From Prosopis cineraria (lineage: Eukaryota > Streptophyta > Magnoliopsida > Fabales > Fabaceae): a stretch of DNA of 64,000 bases. The DNA is taken from NCBI RefSeq assembly GCF_029017545.1, contig NW_026555336.1:32624344-32688343 (forward strand), in the 5' to 3' direction. Positions 36,794-48,600 of the stretch are shown here, one piece after another (position 1 is the stretch's first letter; each line of letters starts with the position of its first letter). Made by a program: the position numbers and the translations under genes. The notes below the pieces were generated by a model that was given only the letters and a program-made list of their open reading frames with translations, made no database searches and had not been told where the DNA came from.

Positions 36794-37520
36794 GCACTTG
36801 TTAATGAATGATGCATAGCTTGTCAATGAAGTGAGAACTTGTAGTCAATAGTCAACGGCAAGTAATTAATAAGTTCTTTTAATTGGTTGATTTTTAAAGG
36901 GAGTTATTGCACCTAATGTATCAACACTTGTCAATAAAAAATGCATAGCTTGTCAATATAGTGATAACTTGTGATCAATGGCTAATGACAAGTAGTCAAT
37001 AGGTTCTTGTAACTGGTTGATTTTTAAAGGAAATAACAACACTTAATGTATCAGCACTTGTCAATAGCAAATCCATAGCTTGTCAATGTAGTGATAACTT
37101 GTAGTTAATGGCCAACGCAAGTAGTTAATAGGTTCTTATAACTTGTTGATTTTTAAAGGGAATAACAATACCTAATGTATCAACACTTGTCAATGATGAA
37201 TGCATAGCTTATAAATATAGTGATAACCACTTGTCAATTGCCAACGGCAAATAATCAACAGGTTCTTGTAACTTCTTGATTTTTAAAGGGAATAACAACA
37301 TCTAATGTATCAACACTTGTCAATGGTGAATGCATAGCTTGTCAATATAGTAAGGACTACTTGTCAATTGCCAATAGTAAGTAATCAACAAGTTCTCTTA
37401 GCTTGTTGATTTTTAAAGAAAATAACAATACCTAATGTATCAACACTAGTTAATGGCAAATGCCTAGCTTATCAATAAAGTGAAAACTACTTCTTAATCA
37501 TAGCTGGCCACTTATCAACA
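36794..37520. repeat. 130-bp tandem array inside the MULE
   Basis: Units beginning (C/T)ACCTAATGTATCAACACT start near 32694 (split by the hAT), 36910, 37040, 37170, 37300 and 37430, a regular 130-bp period. Each contains GCATAGCTTGTCAATATAGTG and ends with TTGATTTTTAAAGGGAATAA. The last unit decays after about 37500. Not coding in any frame. Confidence 0.88.
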
Positions 37521-38882
37521 TTTAATTAATAAAACAAACTATTTACCATATTTACAAACTTGTAATCAGTATTCATAATAGCATTGTCTAAATTAACTGC
37601 ATAAAATGGGCTAACTATACAAAAGGACATGATTATCAACAAAATTATATCCTAAAATTTTATCAATAATCTTCTATTTTCTCTTCTTCTTTTCTTGGGA
37701 TCTTTCTAACAAGGGCATGACTTCATGCTCCTTCACGTTATAATGATAACTCAATAGCCACCACAAAAATTTTACCTTCTTCCCATAAAGGTCATCTTGC
37801 ACCCCAACAAAGATTTTTTAACAAAACAAGCTTGCATCATTCCTTGAGAATAATATATAAAATGTCTCCCTATATGAAAAAATATAACATAATGCATATT
37901 TTCTTGTAATATTCGCATGCTTATAGGTCAGCCTGCACAATATAATGTATCGACAATTATCCATAATATATTGACAACACAAGAATACACTATTAATAAC
38001 ATATAGAGTTATTCATATTAGATATTTTTCAATGTATTAATGTTGCACCAAATTATTTCATATCCATTAACTATGCAAACTAAATGATCGCAAGTATACT
38101 CAAAAAACATTATCTTACCCTTAAACAATAATAAAATTATTAACGTATAAGAAATCGTTTACTTGCTCAACAATCACTGTATTGTTTTGTGTCAATGAAA
38201 TCCTGTAGTTGCGGATGAAACACTCCCACCTTACTTAGATGAAGACAAGGGCGATAATCATTAATATGAGGAAGTGAAAATTACCCTACCTTGATCAATA
38301 ATCATGGATATGCAACAATCTTTAATATAACTAATCATGGATTTTGTGAAATGTGCGTTCAAACAAAATTTTCTTTTTTATGATAGAGGAAAAATCAATA
38401 ATTTTATTTTCACACTTATTCACCCTTAAATCCTTAGGGATCGAACAGCTATTTGATAAATTTATGGGACTTTAATGTATTTTAAATGCTTCCATGAGAC
38501 TTTAGAGTGATTTTTCCATATATTTTTGAATTTAGATAGAGTTGTGGTCGGACAGATTCCCCCATTCAACTTGAACAAATTTCCTAATATGCATTATAAT
38601 TTTTTAAAATTTGCACATGCTATCCCAATAATTTTGAATCCACTTTAAACTACAAATTTTAAGTTCTTAACCAATTAAGTTTAAATTTATATTATTATTA
38701 TTTTTTGGTAATATAAATTTATATAACTTTTTATATTATTTAAATTTTTATTATTTTATATTTTGTGCTCCCATTGATCCAATTTATATAGACTGGAACG
38801 CTACCATCTTCTTAATTTTAGAAGATCAACTAAATTTACAAATAATAATGAGGTCTTTAATTATTTTCATTCAGGTTTATAA

Positions 38883-39200
38883 TGTACAATAGAAAGAACA
38901 TTTGGAGTTTGGAAGAACAAGTTTGTAATTTTACGCAACATGCCTAGCTACGACTATGATAAATAAATTTATATCATTATTGCATCAATGACGATATATA
39001 ATTTTATTAGAAGACACTCTAATTCTAATTTTTATTTTATGCGTCATGAAAGGAAAGATCAAATAGAGCACGAGGATTAAGAAGACCATTGCATTGCTGA
39101 ATATCCATCCATACCATCATCTATAACATCTTCTTTATCAACTACGACTCATATTCATGATGTTATTAGGGATCAACTTATATATTATCATTTTCATTAG
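38883..39200 (+). pseudogene. PIF/Harbinger transposase C-terminal remnant
   Basis: The plus strand reads CTIERTFGVWKNKFVILRNM, then PSYDYDK, a stop, IYIIIASMTIYNFIRRHSNS and FMRHER, the conserved end of plant Harbinger DDE transposases (normally ...ERTFGVWK...HNF.RR...). One stop interrupts it and the upstream catalytic region is not legible. It lies outside the MULE, about 365 bp to its right. Termini were not found; 39200-39640 is AT-rich filler. Confidence 0.75.
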
Positions 39201-39929
39201 TTATTGTAAAATTGATGTTTGGTACTTAAGAATTAAATCTTTCTCTTTTATTAAATTTATTTTAACTAAGATATATTGAGTTACTTATTTACATAAATTT
39301 AAATGCTAATATTAATATAATTTAAATTTTTAATTAATTAGATATGTAATTTAAATAATATATTTTACTTCTTAAATAAAATGTAATAATATTAAATATA
39401 AATTTATTAATAATTTAATTTTAAAAAATAATATTCTTTATGGTAATTTATGTAGCTAAAATTAATTTTGGATAAATTATCCAAATATTTTTAATTATGT
39501 TAAAATTAATTTAAAAAAAACAGTATCTAAACATATTATGTTATAATATAATCAACTGTGATTAAAATCAATCATTCAATCAATTATTTTTATAATTAAC
39601 TATATCCAACTAAAATTCAAATAGGTAGAAAAATATATTGAGTGAGAAGTTATTAAATTTTAAATCATTTTTATAATTCCAAACTCTGAAGTTAAGTATA
39701 AAAGTAAATTACCTTGCTCTATACTAAGTTCAAAACATATAATGTAACTTGGTGATTAATGTCCAGAAAATCTGATAAACCACCAAACAGTAGTTTGACA
39801 TTCGGAAAAACTTCGGCGGCCTACTTCCTGCTTAACTTTTCATTGATATTTTGTCCTCTTCAAAGATCAACTGATCAAGAAACGTAAGGAAGTGAAGATA
39901 GCATATAACTGAGCATCATAATTAGTTTT

Positions 39930-41325
39930 TGTAAAATCTGTCCAAGAACGGGTGAATTGAACTAATTAAAATTTAAACTAATTTAAGCAGATATAAAGAT
40001 AAATGAGGAACGATATTACCAAACAAATTTGAATCAAGGGAAGAGAAGCTTTGTACACATAATTTATCCTAATTCAGCTTTATGCACTTAAGCCTACATC
40101 TAGTCTTCAAGGCACCTTTAAAATTTCTTACTAAATCCATTAAGATTAAATCAGGCTTTTGGTTGAGCCAATACAGTACAAACTTCTTATTAAGTTTGAA
40201 AATCTCCCTTTTATAAAGGTGATTATAAATTTCCTTAAATTCTTCGAGCTTTAAGTTACTTTGTTTCAAGTGTGAAATACAGAGATGAAGAGAATGAATT
40301 CAATAATAAATCACTACTATAACAAAACCTTTTCTCTAAATGTTCAATCAATGAAGCTCTGAGAATAATAAATGTTATAGAAGAAAGTTGTTAAAAATGA
40401 ATGCTTATAGTTGGCTCAATAACTCATCTTTTTCTCCGCTTCATAAATAAATCATATTTATAATTTATTCTTAAAATAAATCTGTTAGATTCATAAATTA
40501 ATCATTGAAGACTTCATTTTTATTTCTTCTGAATTTTTCATTGTTTAAAGCAATAAAATAGTGCTTTCCAATGGGTTTGTGTGTTGTTGGCACCTTAAGA
40601 AAAATAATAATTGTATGTATTAAATGCTCTTACAAAAAGGTAAAAGAAAATAATACCAATAGAGCAAAAACTTGAAAGATATATTGGTAGAAATAAGGGC
40701 ATAATGGTATGAGTATGAAAGTTTTAAGAAAGATGATGAAGAGCTTCATATCGGTAGAAAAGAGATATACTTAAGTGATTTATCATAAAAAAATGTTGAT
40801 TCTTGAATACTTCTACAGGAAGAGCCAAAGATATTTGGGAAGAAATTAGACCTTTGAGTAGAACCTCCAATATATCGGTAGACATAACATGTACATGGCA
40901 GGCTAAGATTGAAGGGAACAATTTGGGTAGAATCTATTCATTTTGGTAGAAAATGGATATTTGGATATAACAGACATATATCAGTAAGAAAGTTATAAAC
41001 AAGAGAGGCCAAGCACAAACGAAGATATTTGGGTAGAAAGTCACTCCTTTGGGTAGGAAGTAGTCATTTCGGTAGGAATGAGTGCTATCAATATGTCCAA
41101 GAATGATTTTAGCATATAGTTAAAATTTAATTTAATTCAAGTTGTAATCAATTCAAGGACAAGAGATAATTTAAATAATTATCTCTAAATAAAAATACAA
41201 GAATTAAACTTAAGGAAGTCAAAGATTTTAAACACAAAGGCCTTCTCTCCTTAAAGTTGCCAATAACATTTACCTGCAAAATAACAATTTTTTTATTTTG
41301 CAATCATCAAAATCAGAGCTCAACA
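39930..41325. mobile_element. Probable solo LTR
   Basis: It starts TGTAAAATCTGTCC and ends GAGCTCAACA (TG...CA), flanked by GTTTT (39925-39929) and GTATT (41326-41330), a 5-bp duplication with one mismatch. The duplicated flank at 16195-16215 lacks it and has GTATT once, an empty site. It is 1396 bp with no internal domain, PBS or polypurine tract, hence solo LTR rather than a full element. The part at 40680-41075 repeats a TTxGGTAGRAA motif many times. A TIR-free DNA element is the alternative. Confidence 0.6.
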
Positions 41326-42191
41326 GTATTTGGAACACTTACTTAGGATGAAGACATATTCTAGGCCTTATTTTTTATGAAAACAAAAGCTAAATCATAG
41401 TTATATAATCAAAATTTATTTTCAAAAAGTGTTTGCTACTTTGCTAGCTAAGATTAATCAATAGTTTTAGTACCATGCAAAGATTCCCAGAAAAAATCTA
41501 CATTGAGAAATCCATTAGCTGGCCTGCAATAGAATGTAAGGTGTTTCTTACTGATGGAGCATTATCTGGTATTTATGTTAAGCATTTAAGTCTACCGAGT
41601 TTGTGGCCTAAAAAGTAATCTACCGAGTCTGATGGATAATGCTTGACACGCCTTAGACTTACAGGTCGCCTCATCCATAGGAGATGAGAAGCAAGGAAGG
41701 GGACAGCCAATCTGAATTTCGTTGAAACTACCTTATTTATATTCATTAGACATAACAATGAAAAGCAAATAACGGTCTGCAGTGTTCACAGGTATATATC
41801 TGGCGGATATCAAGCATATGATCAAGGACAATCATCAATGCCCAAAAATGGGAAAGAAGAAAAGGAAAGAATGGGCAGAAAGCACATTTAGCCTGTATGA
41901 TTAGCTGAGAAACTAGATAAAAGAGATGCCAAAATAATGATTCATATAGCATGTGACGGCAGAGGAGAATTAAACCTTATTGCTTGAACTGTTATGAAGA
42001 ATCCTCTAAGCCCAAAATGACCACAATAAGGTAAACAAAGACTTGGGTTGCTCCAGAGTTTATGAAATCCGTCGAGTCCATGCTTCTTGAAAGAACATGC
42101 AACATTAAATTCTTCTTCAGCCCCCATTTTGAGTTGTGTCTACCACATAAAATTTCAAAGCTTTAGCTGCAACGTAGGCATCGCTTTAAGT
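41326..42191. repeat. Downstream flank of the PPR gene (duplicated block)
   Basis: 3' flank of the PPR gene and the template for the diverged copy at 16200-17344. It probably includes the PPR 3' UTR. Short ORFs on the minus strand have no recognisable homology. Confidence 0.7.
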
Positions 42192-44156
42192 TCATGCATT
42201 TAAGCCAGCCCAGTTCTTAAAAGCAATGAGTGCTTCCATTTTCCTGAAGTTTCTTCTTCTTAACTTTGACACTTTGAGTTTCTTATGAGTCTCCATGAAT
42301 GCTTGCTTGTATCTCCACTTATCAACAAAAATCTTCATCTCATTAGATTTCCCCACAACTTGCATAACCGCATCAAAGAAACCTCCCTTCACCATAGCAT
42401 ACAAGAAAGCATCAACAAGGCTGTGTTCAAATTTGATCCCCTTCTGTCCATCCGCTGATAACTTTCGCTTTACCTCATTCCACAACATTAGAACATTAAA
42501 ATATTTCTCTGCCAAGACATACCCATTAATTAGGGACAGATATGTCTGATCATTTGGCTCAAATTGCAGGAATACCATCCTTCTAAATGTCCTTCTAGCA
42601 TCTTCTAGTCTCCCAGCTTTACAGAAAGCATGAATGATAGAATTCCAGTCATGAGTACCAACTTCAATTCGAGGGTCCTCAGCCACCTCATCTAAGAAAG
42701 CTGCCATCAACTCAGGTCGATGGTTTTCCATCAAACCTGTCATTATAGTTAGGTAGCTCCCCTTCAAATCAGAAATTCTTGCCTCCCTCATATCCCTAAA
42801 TAATGTAAAAGCAGACTGAAAATCTTGGCTGGACATGGATGAATCTATTAGAGCATCATAGGTTTCCACATCCAATTTTAGACCTGAATTACTAATCTCC
42901 ATGACTAATTGAGTAGCTTCAGCAGTCCGATTTTCTTTGCAGTAAGCTTTTAAGATTGGCACATAGACCCCGAGACCAACAGAGCCTCCAAGGGCATTCA
43001 TTTCATCAAGAACGCTGTGTGCCTTGTTTGATAATCCACTGTTAACACATGCACTAACAATACCATAACCTATAGATTTATCTACGGTATTTGAAGGCTC
43101 TAACTTCTGAGCTTCAATAATTAAATTTGCTAATCCCTTGATATGTCCATTTTGAAGATATCCCTTAACTACTTCACAGTAAGTTTCTTCTCCAAAATTC
43201 CAACTTTTGTCATCTCTATCTTTCAAACTTTGAAGAATCGTTAGCTCAACTGATGCTAACTTGCCTGACTTAACATACCCTTGTATTAAATTACAATAGA
43301 ATTCCTTTTTGTTTGAGAAACCAAAGCCACTCATTAAAAATTTTAACTCATCTATTTTTTGTGCAAGCCCCTTCAATGAATACAAATAAGCAAGAAATCC
43401 AAAACTGGATTCATCTGGTCTAACACCCAAAACTGTCATTGTTTCAACAACTTTTTCAGCATCACTCACTGATTCAAGGTCACGACAAGACCCTTCCAGT
43501 GCTGCATTACAAGCAGCCAGGTCAGGTTTCATGAAATCCAATTTCTCATCCAAAGCAATCCTACAATTCTCTTCAAAAAGGCGTAAAAAAGCAGCAAGGT
43601 TACTGTTCTTCCGACTAATTTCAACAAGCACACTGCCCCAGACACTAAATGGAACAAAAAACCTGTTCTTGAACATGCATTTAACAAGGGCAAAAGCAGG
43701 GGCGGCAAGATTGGCACATTTCATAGAATCAAGCATGGCATGAACTGTTTGAAAATCTAATATTTTAGGGTTCTTCTCTATGATGTATACTACAGATGCA
43801 AAAGACCTCTTGAGATTATGAATGTCACCATGTGAGGACAAGTGGGCGATGAGGGAATTGGTGATTGACTTACTTGGGAAGGCAGAGTTGTTTGTGAGAG
43901 TCTTGAAAGACCTCCATGCCTCATCTGTGTCACTGCTGATAAGAGACTTGTGAAGAGTATTTTGCAGGGTGGTTATTTGTTCAGGAGTGAGGGAACGAGG
44001 TGGTGAGGTTGGGAGCTTGGTGGGTTCTGGAGAAACTGAAGGGTTCCTTTTAAGGGCAAAGATAGAAGGTTGAAGGAAGGAGTAAAGGGATGGAATCTCA
44101 GGGGTGGAGGAGGAGGAGCGTCTATGTGTAAGCAAGCACGGCACTTTTCTCGCCAT
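42192..44156 (-). CDS. P-class pentatricopeptide repeat protein, probably mitochondrial
   Basis: Intronless 654-residue ORF. The N-terminus is rich in R and S with few acidic residues (RRSSSSTPEIPSLYSFLQPS), like an organelle transit peptide. From about residue 200 on there are degenerate 35-residue repeats of helix pairs, such as TYDALIDSSMSSQDFQSAFT, WNSIIHAFCKAGRLEDARRT and TYLSLINGYVLAEKYFNVLM. No E, DYW or SMR domain follows; the end is a short basic tail (SKLRRRNFRKMEAL) then GLNA. P-class PPR proteins bind organelle RNA and affect splicing, end processing or translation; the target here is unknown. The layout, with a proline-rich linker LTPEQ near 57, recalls the Arabidopsis At1g69290 type, from memory. 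The 3' end is duplicated as a fragment at 17345-17464. It diverges head to head from the RUS3 gene with about 1.5 kb between starts. Confidence 0.95.
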   Translation of the reverse strand: MARKVPCLLTHRRSSSSTPEIPSLYSFLQPSIFALKRNPSVSPEPTKLPTSPPRSLTPEQITTLQNTLHKSLISSDTDEAWRSFKTLTNNSAFPSKSITNSLIAHLSSHGDIHNLKRSFASVVYIIEKNPKILDFQTVHAMLDSMKCANLAAPAFALVKCMFKNRFFVPFSVWGSVLVEISRKNSNLAAFLRLFEENCRIALDEKLDFMKPDLAACNAALEGSCRDLESVSDAEKVVETMTVLGVRPDESSFGFLAYLYSLKGLAQKIDELKFLMSGFGFSNKKEFYCNLIQGYVKSGKLASVELTILQSLKDRDDKSWNFGEETYCEVVKGYLQNGHIKGLANLIIEAQKLEPSNTVDKSIGYGIVSACVNSGLSNKAHSVLDEMNALGGSVGLGVYVPILKAYCKENRTAEATQLVMEISNSGLKLDVETYDALIDSSMSSQDFQSAFTLFRDMREARISDLKGSYLTIMTGLMENHRPELMAAFLDEVAEDPRIEVGTHDWNSIIHAFCKAGRLEDARRTFRRMVFLQFEPNDQTYLSLINGYVLAEKYFNVLMLWNEVKRKLSADGQKGIKFEHSLVDAFLYAMVKGGFFDAVMQVVGKSNEMKIFVDKWRYKQAFMETHKKLKVSKLRRRNFRKMEALIAFKNWAGLNA

Positions 44157-45688
44157 TGGTGATCAAAGAAGGACCTTTCCCATCTCTTGATTATTTTTCC
44201 GGTTCCAATTTTTCATTGCTTCCCTCTAGTCGTTCGTTTTATTAGGTTCCAATTTTCCATGGCTTCCTTCTGGCCTGTCGGAATGGATTCTTAAATGTAA
44301 TTTAACTAACAGATAACCAAACATAACAATTAAAATCAAAGAAGCAAGATTCGGTAAGCAAACAGAAATTAAAATCAGACAACAATGGAACATCAGAAAG
44401 GAAGAAAAAATCAAAAAATGGGACAAGACCTTAAATTTTCAGAAGGGCAGAAACAAAACAATCAAAATCAGAGAGGCAGAAAATGGAAGAGACGAAATCA
44501 TCATAAGGCGTCAAGGCAGTTAGACTAGACTTAAAGAGACGAAATCGAACCTCGGAAGAAGAGTAAAAGTCTGAGAGACGAATACGGTTGACGGAACAAT
44601 GGAAATGGAACACGACCTTGCCTTGAGAGAGAGATCGACGTCGGTGAAGATTGAGAACAGAGCTTTGGAGATCAGATCATCAGAGCTTCGCTGCTTCGGT
44701 TCGAAGTTCAGACACAGAGTGGAGAGTGTCGGGGCCGGGATCCGCATCCCACCAAGGGTGATCTTGGCCGTTTATTTTCGTTTAAATGATCTCTGTCGTT
44801 GCTTTTAAATTATTTTTAATATTATATTTATTAAAATAAAATTAGAGAAAATGATGATAAAATTTCTCTAAAATATATAAATAATAATTCGATCCTTAAA
44901 ATATTATCATTTTTTAAATTATTAAAATTTTTTTATCATTAATAAATTTATATAAATTATTAAATTATTTTTGTTAAAAATAAATGATTCATAAATTTTA
45001 TTTAAACATTCACAATTTTTTATATTCATAATAATATAATGATAAATAAATAATAATAATGATAAAAAAAATTTAATATAAAGTTATGATTTGTTAATTT
45101 ATATAAATTTATTAATGATAAAAAATTTTAAAAATTTAAAAAAAAATTATAACATTTTAAAAAATAAAATTATTATTTATATATTTTAAATAAATTTTAT
45201 CATCATTCTCTCATAAAATTATATAAAAAAATTCACATTTCATATAAATTATTTAGAGTATTATTTAAATAATTAATTTATAAAAATTATAAAAAAAATT
45301 TAATATTTACCTCTCAAGTTATATCTACCATAGTATATTTAAAAAACTAATTTATAAAAGTCATTAAAAAATAATATTAAATTAAATTATTTAAATAAAT
45401 TTATACTAACTAAATTTTTGATAAACAGTTGTGATAAAAATCTCTATATTCTTTACATATTTTTATTTTAATAAATATAAAATAAAAATAAAAAACTTAA
45501 ATCACTATTCATTAATCGTTGGTGAATATCATGATTTTATCTTTTAATAAATATAAAATTAAGTCCAAATTTAATATGTAGTCTTGCGGCAAGAGTTGAC
45601 TGCTGAACTGGGAAGTGCATATTGTTTTAAGTCATAAAGGCTTCCTAGTTTGCACTTGTCAGTGTGTGTCGTCCAGCAACCCCTGGGA
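44157..45688. promoter_or_regulatory. Shared intergenic region of divergent PPR and RUS3 genes
   Basis: 44157-44780 is comparatively GC-rich and is the probable PPR leader and promoter; TTCCAATTTTxCATxGCTTCC occurs twice (about 44205-44225 and 44247-44268). 44845-45212 is a MITE. 45213-45560 is very AT-rich. 45560-45688 is the RUS3 leader. No other gene seen. Confidence 0.5.
44845..45212. mobile_element. Mutator-type MITE with perfect 9-bp target duplication
   Basis: Perfect 9-bp direct repeat ATAAAATTA at 44836-44844 and 45213-45221. The left end GAGAAAATGATGATAAAATT and the reverse complement of the right end GAGAGAATGATGATAAAATT start an inverted repeat of about 80 bp that continues with AAATATATAAATAATAATT in both arms. 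368 bp, AT-rich, noncoding. A 9-bp duplication is the Mutator hallmark. It sits in the PPR/RUS3 promoter interval. Confidence 0.82.
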
Positions 45689-48600
45689 ATGGAAGTGGAG
45701 TCATCAGCTTCAACGGGGACCAATAAGATCATAACCTTGGAAGAATGGAATGGTTCCTCTCCCACAAAGCTCTCTAAAACTTTCACCATCAGAGCTTCTC
45801 ATTCTTCACTCTCCATTCAAAGGTTTCTTCCCTTCTCGTACCATCAATCTCCTTTTCATTCCCCTCTCCCTGTTTTTTTTTTTTTTTTGGGTTCTTCTTT
45901 CAAATAATAAATTCTTCTTGCCTCGATATTCTCAGATCCAGTGCCCGTTTCAGTTATGTTTGGAAACGATTCCTTCAAGCATTTGTGCCCGAGGCAAACT
46001 TCGATTCTTATATATTGTCATAACTATATGATTCTTCTTTGGCCTTGTGGTAAAAAAAGTTTCTTTCTCTCTCTTTGATCGCTGTTTATTAATAACTTAC
46101 AGGGCTTTCCAAATAGCGTGACTTCAGATTATGTTCCTTTTCAAATATGGGATTCATTGCAGGTAAACAGATAGTGATGAATCTGGGGAAATCATTTCAG
46201 TTTACAGAAAAGCCATGTTTTTTTTTTCTTGTTTTGGTAATACAGAAAAGCGATGTTCAATTGGCTTGTTCTTACTGTTGATTTTTACTGTGTATCGATT
46301 ATTGCAGGGCCTTTCAACGTATATAAGGACAATGCTTTCGACCCAGGTAAGGGATTGTTTCGCTCTGTTTTCAGTGTAATTGTTGCCATGGAAGACTCAA
46401 AATGGTATATAACTTGTCTCTCTTAATCTCATTTAGGCTCTCTTGAGTGCTATTGGGGTTGGCGAGAAATCAGCAACAGTCATTGGTGCCACTTTTCAGG
46501 TATTCCCTGTAAGAAAAATAATTCTTACGCGTTTGCTGTTAAGATCTGTAGGGAAAGCGTGACACATGCCTGAACCTTTTCAGAAGTTGATGTGATGTTG
46601 AATTGGTAAAAATTGCCGACATTTTAATATTGTAATGTCTGACATTGGAGAACTTGATAGCAAATAACTAAGGTCATGTTTGGTTACTAGAATGGAATTG
46701 ATTGAAAAAATCAAGACAAAAATGAAATAAATCATCTTTCTTCCTCATGGAAAGCATAATTAAACTTATTAATATATATTACAAATATGTGAATCATTAT
46801 ACCTTCCAAAAATTTCATGAATTATGATTTTCAATCTTATGAACTAAATTACCCCCTTTCTTTATGAATGTGGTTTACTATTCCTTTTGATCATCTTATT
46901 TTTACCTTTATTTTTTTCAATCCATTTCTTTCTAGTAACCAAACATGACCTAAGTAATTATAGCGAGATGGAGCTTGGAAGAAGCCTTTACACTGCTTAC
47001 ACTGTAGCATGTTGACAACTTTTCCCCCCCTAAAATGTTAAACCTATTTCCAGTGGTTCTTGAGGGATTTAACTGGCATGCTTGGAGGTATCCTATTCAC
47101 ATTCTACCAGGTATGTATCTCTTGAATCATCTTATTCTACTTCCTTATTTATTTCTGAAGGGAAAATATACTGAATTCGTTTCTTTTGGACATAGTCTTG
47201 GTAAGCATATGGGGAAGAGATTGGCTATTGGAATGGTAGTAAATTGTGAGGAATATTGCAATTGAGTTGCCTGATATCCACGGTCCTTGTGTTAAGTAAC
47301 CTGATATCCTGCAGGGATCAAACCTGGATAGCAATGCAAAAAAATGGCGTTTGGTTGCTGATCTTATGAATGATCTCGGTAAAAATAATTTTCCTTCATC
47401 TTATCTATTTGTTTGAATTGAACAACCCCCTTTGTTATTCAATTTTTTCCTGAAGCATAACAGATGACTGTTGTTGTTGTTGTTGTTTGTAAGAACAGAT
47501 GACTGTTATTGTTTGTTCATGAAGTGCCGGTAACAATTTTACAGAATAGAGTATTAGTTGAATCTGTATGACTGTCAATACCAATTGGGATTTGTACGAG
47601 CCTATTGTACGCACTAAATATGAGTTCTATATTCTTGCTCAATGGAGAATTTCCATTTTCAAAATCTTACGAGACCATTTACTCTCAAACCAGTATTTCT
47701 TTTCTTTTTTCCCCCGTTTTTGAGGAAACTAGCAGCATCTTTATGGTGTAGCTTCCATCTTGCTGCTTTGCATTTAATCTGACCTCCTAGATCCATTATT
47801 TCTTCATGTCTAACATTGATTTGTGAAGCTCTCTGCATGGACTGTAGGAATGCTGATGGACCTTGTCTCCCCATTGTTTCCATCTGCTTTTGTGGTTATC
47901 GTTTGCCTTGGAAGCATATCAAGATCGTTTAGTAAGTTCTCACATTTCCAAAAGTAAAAAATAGACACTGATATTAAGTTAGTTACACCATGATCACTGT
48001 CTTCGTAAGATTTTTATTTATAAAATTAGGCATTTTATTTGATGTAATACCTAATGACGTCAGTTGCTCTAATCTATGCTAACAATTGAACCTCTTCAAT
48101 GGAAGTATCTGTTTTAGAACAATCATATAATTAGATATTTCTTCTACAACAACAACAACAACAACAAGCCTTTATCCCACTAGGTGGGGTCGGCTACATG
48201 GATTGCAAGACGCCATTGTGCTCTATCATTTATCAAGCTTTTAGGAATATTATTAATTAAGAGATCGCGTTCAACAACTTCCAAGAGTGTTCTCTTAGGC
48301 CTTCCTCTACCTCTCTTAATCGGACTCAAAGTTATATGTTCCACTCTTCTCACTGGTGCCTCCCTTGATCTTCTTTGTACATGTCCAAACCATCTCAACC
48401 GATTTTCTACCATTTTTTTCTCAATAGGTGCCACCCTCACTTTTCGTGTACGTGCTCATTTCGAATTTTATCTTTACGTGTATGTCCGCACATCCATCGT
48501 AATATTCTCATCTCTGCTACTCCAACTTTATGCTCTTGCTATCCCGTTAGAGCCCAGCATTCACTACTATATAACATTGCCGGTCTGATAGCAGTGCGAT

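Larger units (their letters stand above)
31306..38517. mobile_element. Mutator-type (MULE) element carrying a nested hAT
   Basis: A perfect 9-bp target duplication, ATATATTTT, lies at 31297-31305 and 38518-38526. The left terminus GGGAAAATCACTTTAAGG and the reverse complement of the right terminus, GGAAAAATCACTCTAAAG, start inverted repeats of about 670-690 bp (31306-31975 and 37827-38517; inner landmarks are ATGCAAGCTTGTTTTG left and CAAGCTTGCATCAT right). Inside are a second ~210-bp direct repeat in the left arm (31790-32160), a decayed transposase tail (32440-32625), a 130-bp tandem array and the hAT element. Without the hAT the element is about 3.1 kb, and it has no intact transposase, so it is non-autonomous now. 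Confidence 0.88.

Noticed and set aside
36794..37520. Regular direct repeats resembling a CRISPR array
   Set aside because: Contiguous 130-bp units without spacers, inside a plant transposon; a tandem array.
44599..44808. 69-codon plus-strand ORF in the PPR/RUS3 interval
   Set aside because: No homology, and it lies in the probable PPR leader/promoter.
48184..48588. 134-codon plus-strand ORF in RUS3 intron 8
   Set aside because: Antisense shadow of the RTE reverse-transcriptase tail.
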